A stretch of 64,000 bases of DNA from Vitellaria paradoxa (Eukaryota > Streptophyta > Magnoliopsida > Ericales > Sapotaceae): positions 1-64,000 of the forward strand of contig JAINTL010000097.1 in the NCBI GenBank assembly GCA_019916065.1, in the 5' to 3' direction. Both the position numbers and the translations under genes were made by a program. How positions within the stretch are numbered: position 1 is the stretch's first letter; every line of letters begins with the position of its first letter. Below are positions 33,676-43,336 of the stretch, piece after piece. The notes under the pieces were generated by a model that worked only from the letters and a program-made list of their open reading frames with translations, ran no database searches and was not told the DNA's origin.

Positions 33676-35434
33676 TTATCCAACACCCTCTCTATCCCAT
33701 GCATCCACAAATGGTTTACGAAATAAAATGTTCTCTGCGGGCCCTTGAAGCACTGAATATGGATGCTTTTTAGGTGTAAAACACATCGGGGAATGAAAGG
33801 CCAAGTGAGGTTCTTGAAACCTCGGATGTGGCCAAAGTGTAAGTGCAGGAGTGGACATGGTTGGCTCAATTAGTCTCTTGATACCCAAGAAATCTATGGA
33901 TGTGGAAAAAGTGGGTTCAATAAGTCGTTCAATGCCCAAGAAATCTATAGGTGTGGAAATGGTGGGCTCCAATGATCTCTTGACACCTAAAAAGTCAATG
34001 TAAGCCTTCCCCGTGTCTACTACCTTTCCCCAGTGATGGCCGATCTCATGGTAGTCACTCACAATTCCCATAGTAAGATTTTTGGATGGGACTAAGTCAG
34101 GAGATGAGAGGTGTGCAACACTCTCAACCTCAATTGTGTAGTGGAGTGAACTAGGATCAACTGACTCAATAATATGTTCCTCGGGCCATGTTGCATTCAA
34201 ATGCTCAGTTGGAGTCAAAGGACTCTCAATAAGGCTTGGGGTGGTTGGGGTAGGTTGAGCATCAAGCTCGGTAGTAAGAAAGAATTGTATGTCTCCCTAA
34301 CTCTCCGTAGGTGGTAAAAGAACATCCTGAATGGGAGTGTCTAGAGGACTATGAGAAAGATGCTCATTGCAAATGTTATCCCCAATGTAGTTAGGGCAAT
34401 TGTCCCACTTAGTGCCTATAATAGTGTCTGAGGTCGACGTCTCAGTCATGTTACCACTTAGATTGGTGCTCATAGCTTGTGTTATCATAGAAAGTTTCCC
34501 TCTAACTTCATCGAAGGACCTAGACACTTGTCCTTTAAAATCATCAAAAGACCTAGACAAATTATCATTGATCATCATTTGATGTTGCATAAATTGATTA
34601 AGAGTGCCCTCAAATTGGGCATCATTAGGTTCACAAGGCCAATAATCCTGAGGTTCCTCATGCTGATCCTCAGTGAGTGGAACAAGGTTGGGATAGGCAT
34701 AATCATCAATCTCCATGCATGTGCTACTTCTAAAGGATGGATCATGAATATCAAGTGAAGTAAGAGTATATGGGGAAGGTTTGGTGTGGCTTTCAAGTGC
34801 ATGAGATTCAAAACTAAGCTTAAGTCTTCCCTGTGGCCTGGTGTGCTCATAGAAAAATTCGAGGAATGACCATGCCTTACCTGGGGTAAGGTCAAGAAAT
34901 TCCCTATCTAAGACTTTACCAAATGCCTGGTGTAAACTACTAGGTAGAGCATTATATAATATGGCTACAATGTCCCCTAGCACTAATCCGTGACTTGGGA
35001 ATGTTTCCAAAAGTTGTTAAATCTTTCCCAGCTTTTATAAAATACTTCACCCTTTTTTCGATAAAAATTTTTGATTTGAAGGCCATGGGTGAAGGTTTGA
35101 TGAATAGGGAGGAAATGTTCAATAAAAGCTTGATGAAATTGCTCCCAAGTACAGACCCATTCACTTACAGCATAACACCAGTCACCAGCCACACTTTATA
35201 ATGATAAAGGGAAAAACATACACCTAAGTCTCTCACTTTTTCTAGCATCATCACATAAACCACATGCTGCCTTAAACCTATCAAGGTGAAGACATGGGTC
35301 TTCCTCTTCATACCTAAAGAATTGAGGAAGCATACTATAGGTGTCTAATGTAAAAGCATATCCAAACATGCCACCTAGATACTTTATGTATTCTCAGGTA
35401 TCAAAAGGGCCATGTACAAGATCACCAACTTCTA
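33676..35434 (-). pseudogene. E3 gag-like gene, broken
   Basis: It is homologous over its length to the intact E4 gag. The start codon is ATA (35434-35432) where E4 has ATG. One base is missing near 34995-35000, shifting frame after the WERFNN motif. A TAG near 34297 replaces Gln. The rest matches, including the repeats near the C-terminus (DFLGVKRSLEP and DFLGIERLIEP). It has a capsid-like core but no zinc knuckle. It is not expected to make a full protein. Confidence 0.88.
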
Positions 35435-35643
35435 TGTCTAAGATCAGAAAATAAAAATGAAAATAAAATGAGAAAGAGAAAAACTACACTAAAATGCAAC
35501 CTAAGTTAACTAGCATGCAAACTAGGTTATATGATATGCAAAAGAAAGAAAAAATACTAATAAAGAGATAAAGAAAAGAAAAATTCACCCAATTTCTCAA
35601 GTGAACTCTCTTTTAACTCCCAAGTCTAGCGCTTAGTTGCCTT
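35435..35643 (-). other. E3 leader between primer site and gag
   Basis: AT-rich leader of about 210 bp similar to E4 41350-41575. No gene. Confidence 0.6.
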
Positions 35644-35660
35644 CCCTGGCAACGGCGCCA
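35644..35660 (-). other. E3 primer-binding site (tRNA-Asp)
   Basis: The minus strand TGGCGCCGTTGCCAGGG matches the complement of the tRNA-Asp 3' end with one change (A for G). It lies six bases from the LTR end at 35667. Confidence 0.85.
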
Positions 35661-35666
35661 AAAACT

Positions 35667-37157
35667 TGACCGACCCTAAAAAAGTGTTTCGGGTTCTACC
35701 TCTCAAGTGCAAGAGGGCAGTCATAGTTTTAAAACTTGGTAAGTCCGAGGTCGAATCCACAGGGAGGGCTTTGTTAAAAGCTTTAGACTTATTCTCTTAA
35801 TTAGTAGGTGAACCTAAATTAATTTAAACTAATTTTTTTAGCAACTCAAACTTTTGTTTTAGATTCTAAATGAAAGAAATTCAATTTAATTTTAAAGTGC
35901 AAACAAAGCATCTACTCTAAATTTTAAAGTGAATAAATCAACTCATAAATTAAACTAAATAACAAGCACGATACTAAAAAGGTTCTTGATCCAACTTTCA
36001 AGTCCGGGTAGTTCACTACTTTACCTTGGGATGTTTTTATTCAAAACTAGATTAGGGTTTAATTCGAAAAGTGTTAAGAATATTGTAACCAAAGGTCAGT
36101 ACCAGTGATCTCAAGCGGATATGGTTACAGACCTTTGTTTCTAAAAGTTTTTCAAACAAACAAAACTAGAAATGAATTCGAAACCTATTTTTAACCTTAT
36201 TCGAAAGTATGTAAACGGTTATATTCGAAAACCCATACCAGTGACTTCAAACGAGTGTGGTTAAAGATTTTCGGTTTCGAATGTTTTCGAAACAAGTTGA
36301 AAATAGATTTTAACACGGTAGATCCTTACGCATGAGCTCTCACAACCCATGCGAAGGGTCTACTAACACCCTAAGGTTTTTCGTGAATTACCCATTCTTG
36401 ATTCGTTGAATCAAGAACTAGGGTTTTACGCTAAAACTACTTTAAGCATCTTAAAAACAATAAAATAGCATTCAATCATACGAAAAGAGAATTGAAACAA
36501 GCAAAACATGATATTATGAAACAAATCGAAATAAAACGAAATAGATTAAAGTGCAACTTATAACGTAAAGCGAATATAAAAGACGAGGTGAAGAATCACT
36601 ACAAAGACAACGATGAAAGCTCCAACGAAAACCATGAATCCACGCATCCAAGTTTAAAAAAACTAATCTAAAAACTCTCAAAATTCTATTCTAACGCTCA
36701 ATTGAAGGTGCAAAATCAAAAGGGGCTTCCCCCTTCATGGCCGTGCAATGGGTCCTTATAAAGATGCAAGGAAACCCTAGAAGAGGAGCTTTCACGCGGC
36801 TATTGTAAATCACGGGTGGTCCCGACCGTCTGGAGAGGGGGTCGGGACCGTCTGAAGTTTTGTACTTTCTGTGGTCCCGACCGCCTAGTATCTCCTTCAT
36901 TGCTTTATTTTCTTCTCTTGGTTGGGTCTTTGGGCTAGTCTTTTCCATCGAAGATGAGGTTCGAACCATGACTTTTTCTTTGTCTTCTTGGCCCTCTCCA
37001 TAGCTATAAACTTCGACATCCTTGCCCTTTTTTCCTACAAATAAAACAATAAAAGTATAAGTAACACAATAACACTAAAACTTCAACTTTACTTATTTTA
37101 ATGCATGAATAAGTGTTGAGTTAGGGAGTTTGTAATTACACTTTTCAAGTGTAATCA
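35667..37157 (-). repeat. E3 5' LTR
   Basis: 1491 bp. It matches 29850-31360 but lacks about 21 bp inside the GGTCCCGACC cluster near 36885. The motif words are at 36818-36827 and 36840-36849; a TATA box (CTTTATAAGG on the minus strand) is at 36754-36763, some 55 bp downstream of them. Confidence 0.92.
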
Positions 37158-37646
37158 ACTATGTTAACCCCGATCGAGCTCGCTTGATGTACGCTATGAC
37201 CACCGATGTGTCTATTGATTTAGCGTCCTTGATGATGATGGCGCTGCGAGCCTGATTGCATCAGATTAGGGGTCCCTACAGTTTGCCATTTGTTGGGCTC
37301 ATTATGAAGATTTTGGAGAAGCATCATGTCTCCATTGATGCTCAATTTAGGATCGTCCGGCCTTTAGCGATGTTGTCGGGCTCTACATCTGCACAGAGTT
37401 TAGCACAGTCACAGCACAGGGACCACTTTGGCTGCCACTTCTTCTACTACATTTCCCGGTCGTCCTCCTGTGGTCCCTACAGTTTGTTCTGGCATTCATG
37501 CGTTGGGGGCCAGACTGGGTGTCATAGAGGCTGAGCAGCGCGCACAGCGTAACCTCTTAGAGGAGATTCTTGTTGCTGTTCGACCACCACCACCATCGTC
37601 ACCACCACCCGCTTCAGACCATGATGATCCTCCCACGGAGGATTAG
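37158..37646 (+). pseudogene. E1 ORF3, second part, beginning with a 115-bp duplication
   Basis: Bases 37159-37275 repeat E1 29726-29842 with about four transitions. Beyond them E1 ORF3 resumes (YSLPFVGLIMKILEKHH), shifts frame near 37430, and continues as GARLGVIEAEQRAQRNLLEEIL to a Pro/Ser-rich end and TAG at 37644-37646. The EAEQRAQRNLLEEIL stretch is likely coiled coil, as at the end of E2 ORF3. Confidence 0.75.
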
Positions 37647-39843
37647 GCTCCTTCTACCTTGCCCGTACCTTTTTGTCTTGCGTGTGCTTGTTTTGAGAGA
37701 CTTGTAGTAGTTTAGGTCTGGGATTTCCCAATGTTTTGTATATTTGACCTAAAACTGAATTCTGCACTATTTTTTTTATGATGGATGTGACTGCTGTGCT
37801 CAGTTCTTTTCATTCTTTTTTATTCTTTTGTTTTTCTTTTGATTTCTTGTGGGTTTTGTAACAGGTTTTCAGTTCTTTCTTTCAGCTCTCGTGGTAATAT
37901 CCCTCATTTTTCTCTTGTGTTCTACATGCTGCTTTTCTCATTATTTATCGTTCGAGGTATTGTAGACACTAGGTTTGGGGGTGCTCTTTATTACTTACAG
38001 GGTTGGACTAATGGGTGCATGCTTTGTGTACAGTGTGTTATGTTCTTTCTTGTGCCTTGTGTGGTTATCATTGCATGCTCATCATCCTGCTCACGTTACA
38101 CACTACCGGCCCACTTATGCATCATCGTTCTCCCATTGAGGACAATGTTTCATTTAGGTTGGGGGGTAGAGTTCGCATGATGACCCTTTGTGCTAAAATT
38201 GTCAAAATTTTCAAACTTTGAGCATCTTAGAGCTTGGGACACATGACTTAGCACATTTATACCTGTATGTTGTTGTTGTTTTTTCTTTTTTTTTTTTTTT
38301 AATTTTTGGGTTTGGTTGATTGTGAATTCGAGTGAGAGAGTGATAAATGAGTCATGTTTAAGCCTTGACTGGAAATTTAATTTAAGTTGAGTGTGTCATG
38401 ACCTTGTGTATTTCTAGCTATCATGGAAGAACTTATGTGCTTAAGAGTGAATTTTATGTAACATTGGTCAATGGAGCATCTTTGGACTAGTTAAAGACTT
38501 ATACCCCTTTAGTGGTGAGCTTTAGAGCCATTTATTCTTTTTATGAGGGGTTGCACATTATTTCAGCTCAATGATTCTTTATTTTGGTTTTCAATGCCCC
38601 AGTTGCATCACACACACTTGCATGAGTATATACTTGGTGCATATGAGTTGTTTGCGAGCTTAGAACATGATGCAAGGCCATCTTTGCTATTTTGGGCCTT
38701 CTTGTCTTTTCTTGATATAAAATTGTCTTAGGAACCAACTTGAAGCCTTACAATAAAGTGTGTGATTTAAATTTTTCTCTCTTGGTTCACCTCATATATG
38801 ATTTCCCCTACACCCCATTCAGACACTTTAAGCCTAACCCTTATATGTCTTGGGTTGTGAAAGTGCCTCAAAGTCTAAGTTGGGAATGTGGGGTTGGGAA
38901 TGTAAGCTTTTGAAATCCAAATGAGGGTGAATGCTGGGATGAGAATTTATACGTTGTATAATTCATTCTTCATCAAAAAAGAAAAAAAAAAAAAAGAACA
39001 AAGGGATTCGAAAAAAAAAAAAACGAGAAAAAAAAAATTTCTCATTCCTTTTGTTGATTCAATTGTGGGATTTATGCGTTGTAGTGCAGTTGCTAAGAAT
39101 GTCCCAAAAGTAGCTTCTAAGTTTGTTTATAGGCTTCATGTTGTTGGTTGGGGGATAGGAAATGGGTAGTTTGGGACTTGTGCATACTTGAGCATATTTA
39201 TCCAAGGGCATGTGCTTTGATTTCCATAACTTTCATTGTTTTAACCATTACCCATGGCCAAGTTACAACCGGATCGAAGACCTAGTGGATTCTAAGCGAG
39301 TAACTCTTGTGTGTGCATGTAGTGGTCTTGTGTAGGTTGTGTGGTGTAATCTATTGCATGGCATTGGAACTTATTTTTTTGGTATGAGCTATCCACTCGG
39401 AACTTCAATTCAATTCACCCACGTATTTGTGTGGTTGTGTGCAACTAGGAGAGCACTGCATTGTGTGCTCATAGGTATGAGTGAACCCTTAATGAGTGAG
39501 TTTCTTTCTAGGAGTGATCTACCTTGTGAGCTTTTGGAGTTGAAACTTAGTTCTGATTATGCTCTTGAACCCTTGTTGAATAAATGACACTATTTTGCAC
39601 ACATGCTCTTCCAATTTTTGATAGTACATGCATTCATGCTTAGCACTTGGGAATTACACATGATATTTAAGTTTTGTGACTTGTTGAGTTTGAACTCGAT
39701 GCATTGTTGACCTTAATCACTCTTTGACACCTTGAGACCAAACCATAGATGTTTGTGGGTAGTATCACTAGAAACCCTCACGAGACTTTACTCGTCTACT
39801 AGGGGGAACCTAGGGGTTTAAAGGGCTTGCCTCACACGCTAGG
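37647..39843 (+). other. E1 3' noncoding region, first part
   Basis: About 2.2 kb without a supported gene. From about 37900 it is similar to E4 43600-45480 and to the E3 and F counterparts. It includes an A-rich run at about 38968-39028. E4 is inserted at 39844 after the target CTAGG (39839-39843). The rest of the region continues at 47238. Confidence 0.7.
38134..38171 (+). promoter_or_regulatory. E1 internal hairpin plus polypurine module
   Basis: CATTG-AGGA-CAATG (38134-38147) is followed by AGGTTGGGGGGTAGAG (38156-38171). It lies about 1.8 kb before the terminal tract once E4 is removed. Confidence 0.65.
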
Positions 39844-41325
39844 TGATTACACTTGAAAAGTGTAATTACTAACTCCCTAACTCAACACTTATTCATGCAT
39901 CTAAATAATTAAAGTTGAAGTTTTAGTGTTATTATATTACTTATACTTTTATTGTTTATTTGCAGAGAAAAGGGCAAGGATTTGAGAAGAAAGCTTTCTG
40001 TGGTCCCGACCCCCAGATTAGACGATCGGGACCACCGTGTATCCGAAATTCAAGAATTAAAGCACCTCTTTTAGGGTTTCCTTGCATCTATATAAGGACC
40101 CATTGCACGGCCAAGAAATGGGGGAAGCCCCTTTTAATTTTGCACCTTCAATTGAGTGTTAGAATAGAATTTTGAGAGTTTTTTAGATTAGGTTTTAAGC
40201 TTGCATGTGTGGATTCATGGTTTTTGTTGGAGCTTTCATCATTGTCTTTGTAGTGATTCTTCACCTCGTCTTTTATATTCGCTTTACGTTGTAAGTTGCA
40301 CTTTAATCTATTTCGTTTTATTTTGATTTGTTTCGCAATATCATGTTTTGCTTGTTTCAATTCTCTTTTCGTATGATTGAATGCTATTTTATTGTTTTTA
40401 AGATGCTTAAAGTAGTTTTAGCGTAAAACCCTAGTTCTTGATTCAACAAATCAAGAAAGGGTAGTTCACGAAAAGCCTTGGGGTCTGCGAAATCCTTCGC
40501 GTAGGTTTCAAAACCCTTCGCGTAGGTTTCGAGACCCTTCGTGTAGGTTGCGAAACCCTTCGCGTAGGTTTCGAAACCCTTCGCGTAGGTTTTGAGACCC
40601 TTCGCGTAGGTTGCGAAACCCTTCACGTAGGTTGCCAAAACCCTTCGCGTAGGTTGCGAAACCTTTCGCGAAGGAATTTACCTTTCACAAATCTATTTTT
40701 TTTCTATTTCGAAAACATTCGAATACGAAAACCCTTAACCAAATCCGTGTGAGATCACTGGTATGGATTTTCGTAACCAATCATCAAATACTTTTGAATA
40801 GAATTAAAAATCAGATTTTTATTAATATTTTGGCGTTTAATTGAAAAACTCTAGGAAACAAAGGTCTTTAACCATATCCGCTTGAGATCACTGGTACTGA
40901 CCTTTGATTATAACATCTTCAAAACTTTTCAAATTAAACCCTGTTCTTCAAACAAAAACATCCCAAGGTAAAGTAGTGAACTACTCAGACTTGAAAGTTG
41001 GATCAAAAACCTTTTTAGTATTATGCTTGTGATTTAATTTAATTTATGAGTTGATTTATTCAGTTTTAGAATTTAGAGTAGATGCTTTGTTTGCATTTTT
41101 AAATTAAATTGAATATTTTTCATTTAGAATCTAAAACAAAAGTTTGAGTTGCAAAAAAAATTAGTTTAAATTAATTTAGGTTCACCTACTAATTAAGAGA
41201 ACAAGTCTAGAGCTTTTAACAAAGCCCTCCCTGTGGATTCGACCTCGGACTCACCGAGTTTTAAAACTACGACTGCCCTCTTGCACTTGAGAGGTAGAAC
41301 CCGAAACACTTTTTAGGGTCGGTCA
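39844..41325 (+). repeat. E4 5' LTR
   Basis: 1482 bp, TGATTACACTT to GGGTCGGTCA. Compared with the 3' LTR it lacks about 180 bp after 39980 (between two short AGGAT repeats) and has two more minisatellite units. GGTCCCGACC is at 40002-40011 and GATCGGGACC at 40024-40033; the TATA box (CTATATAAGG) is at about 40089-40098, some 55 bp on. Confidence 0.93.
40485..40674 (+). repeat. 21-bp minisatellite in the E4 5' LTR (about nine units)
   Basis: Units resemble GCGAAACCCTTCGCGTAGGTT with variation. The 3' LTR has about seven units (46435-46582). E3 has only a single unrepeated relative. The array lies downstream of the TATA box, so it would be in the RNA leader. Confidence 0.9.
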
Positions 41326-41331
41326 AGTTTT

Positions 41332-41349
41332 TGGCGCCGTTGCCGGGGA
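41332..41349 (+). other. E4 primer-binding site (tRNA-Asp)
   Basis: TGGCGCCGTTGCCGGGGA lies six bases after the LTR end and is complementary to the tRNA-Asp 3' end. Confidence 0.93.
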
Positions 41350-41575
41350 GGGCAACTAAGTGCTAGACTTGGGAGTTAAAAGAGAGTTCACTTGAGAAAT
41401 TGGGTGAATTTTTCTTTTCTCCATCTCTTTATTAGTAGTTTTCGTTCTTTTGCATTGTTATTTATTCATTTGCATATCATATAACCTAGTTTGCATGCTA
41501 GTTAACTTAGGTTGCATTTTAGTGTAGTTTTTCTCTTTCTCATTTTATTTTCATTTTTATTTTCTGATCTTAGAC

Positions 41576-43336
41576 ATGGAAGTTGGTGATCTTGTACATG
41601 GCCCTTCTGATACCCGAGAATACATAGAGTATCTAGGTGGCATGTTTGGATATGCTTTTACATTAGACACCTATAGTATGCTTCCTCAATTCTTTGGGCA
41701 TGAGGAGGAAGATCCATGTCTTCACCTTGATAGGTTTAAGGCAGCATGTGGTTTATGTGATGATGCTAGAAAGAGTGAGAGACTTAGGTGTATGTTTTTC
41801 CCTTTATCATTACAAAGTGTGGTTGGTGACTGGTGTTATGCTGTAAGTGAATGGGTCTGTACTTGGGAGCAATTTCATCAAGCTTTTATTGAACATTTCC
41901 TCCCTATTCATCAAACCTTCACCCATGGCCTTCAAATCAAAAATTTTTATCCAAAAAAGGGTGAAGTATTTTATAAAAGTTGGGAGAGATTTAACAATCT
42001 TTTGGAAACATTCCCAAGTCACGGATTAGAGTTAGTGGACATTGTAGTAATATTATATAATGCTCTACCTAGTAGTTTACACCAGGCATTTGATAAAGTC
42101 TTAGATAGGGAATTTCTTGACCTTACCTCAGGTGAGGCATGGTCATTCCTCGAATTTTTCTATGAGCACACCAGGCCACAGGGAAGACTTAAGCCTAGTT
42201 TTGAATATCATGCATTTAAAAGCCACACTGAACCTTCCCCATATACTCCTATTTCACTTGATCTTCATGATCCATCCTTTAGAAGTAGCACATGCATGGA
42301 GACTGATTATTGTGCCTATCCCAATCTTGTTCCACTCACTGAGGGTCAGCATGAGGAAACTCAGGATTATTGGCCTTGTGAACCTAATGATGCCCAATTC
42401 GAGGACACTGTTCATCAATTTATGCAACATCAAATGATGATCAATGATAATTTATCTAGGTCTTTCGATGATTTTAAAGGACAAGTGTCTAGGTCCTTCG
42501 ATGACTTAAGAGAGCAACTTTCTAAGATAACACAAGCTATAAGCACCGATCTAAGTGGTAACATGACTGAGTCATCAACCTCAGGCACTACCTTAAGCAC
42601 TGAGTGGGACAATTGCCCTAACTATATTGGGGATAACATTTGCAATGAGCATCTTTCTCATAGTCCTCTAGACACTCCCATTCAGGATGTTCTTTTACCA
42701 CCTACGGAGAGTCAGGGATACATAAAATTCTTTCCTACTACCGAGCTTGATGCTCAACCTACCCTAACCACCCCAAGCCTTATTGATAGTCCTTTGACTC
42801 CAACTGAGCATTTGAATGCAACATGGCCCGAGGAACATATTATTGAGTTAGTTGACCCTAATTCACTCCACTACACAACTGAGGTTGAGAGTGGTGCACA
42901 CCTCTCATCTTCTGACTTAGCCCCATCCAAAAGTCTTACTATGGGAATTGTGAGTGATTACCATGAGATCGGCCATCATTGGGGAAAGGTAGTAGACACG
43001 GGAAAGGCTTACATTGACTTTTTAGGTGTCAAGAGATCATTAGAGCCCACCATTTCCACACCTATAGATTTCTTGGGCATTGAAAGACTTATTGAACCCA
43101 CCTTTTCCACATCTGTAGATTTCTTGGGTATTAACAGACTAATTGAGCCAATCATGTCCACACCTGCACTTACACTTTGGCCACATCCGAGGTTTCAAGA
43201 ACCTCACTTGGCTTTTCATTCCCCGGTGTGTTTTACACCTAGAAAGCATCCATATTTAGTGCTTCATGGGCCCGTAGAGAACATTTTATTTCTTAAACCA
43301 TTTGTGGAGGCATGGGATAGAGAGGGTGTTGGATAA
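41576..43336 (+). CDS. E4 gag-like protein, 586 codons, open
   Basis: The first in-frame ATG (41576) follows the leader and gives MEVGDLVHGP. The capsid-like core (residues about 75-240) keeps the pattern FFPLSLQS ... FHQAFIEHFLP ... EVFYKSWERFNNL seen in E1 and E2 gag. A region near residue 280-330 (HQFMQHQMMINDNLSRSFDD) corresponds to the QFMQ segment of full gag proteins. No CCHC knuckle is present. Residues about 478-530 hold three 17-residue repeats of the form DFLGxxRxxEP. The long open frame in an element without pol suggests the protein was useful until recently, either for particle entry or in trans; that is inference. Confidence 0.88.
   Translation: MEVGDLVHGPSDTREYIEYLGGMFGYAFTLDTYSMLPQFFGHEEEDPCLHLDRFKAACGLCDDARKSERLRCMFFPLSLQSVVGDWCYAVSEWVCTWEQFHQAFIEHFLPIHQTFTHGLQIKNFYPKKGEVFYKSWERFNNLLETFPSHGLELVDIVVILYNALPSSLHQAFDKVLDREFLDLTSGEAWSFLEFFYEHTRPQGRLKPSFEYHAFKSHTEPSPYTPISLDLHDPSFRSSTCMETDYCAYPNLVPLTEGQHEETQDYWPCEPNDAQFEDTVHQFMQHQMMINDNLSRSFDDFKGQVSRSFDDLREQLSKITQAISTDLSGNMTESSTSGTTLSTEWDNCPNYIGDNICNEHLSHSPLDTPIQDVLLPPTESQGYIKFFPTTELDAQPTLTTPSLIDSPLTPTEHLNATWPEEHIIELVDPNSLHYTTEVESGAHLSSSDLAPSKSLTMGIVSDYHEIGHHWGKVVDTGKAYIDFLGVKRSLEPTISTPIDFLGIERLIEPTFSTSVDFLGINRLIEPIMSTPALTLWPHPRFQEPHLAFHSPVCFTPRKHPYLVLHGPVENILFLKPFVEAWDREGVG

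Larger units (their letters stand above)
29850..37157 (-). mobile_element. Element E3: gag-only non-autonomous LTR element, decayed
   Basis: E3 has two LTRs (29850-31360 and 35667-37157), a tRNA-Asp primer site, one gag-like pseudogene, a long noncoding region and a polypurine tract; no pol is present. It is a close relative of E4 in opposite orientation. No target-site duplication is found: the left flank (AAACT) and right flank (ACTAT) differ. The left LTR is preceded by CCAAAAACT, the same bases that lie between its own primer site and LTR, so the left end is a rearranged junction. Confidence 0.88.

Noticed and set aside
29726..37275. 115-bp repeat as a target-site duplication of E3
   Set aside because: LTR elements of this type make 5-bp duplications; this length needs another explanation.
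40384..40638. Minus-strand repeat protein (TYAKGFE-like repeats)
   Set aside because: It is a by-product of the 21-bp minisatellite, whose period is a multiple of three.
40485..40674. CRISPR-like array
   Set aside because: Units are contiguous 21-mers without spacers inside a plant LTR; it is a minisatellite.
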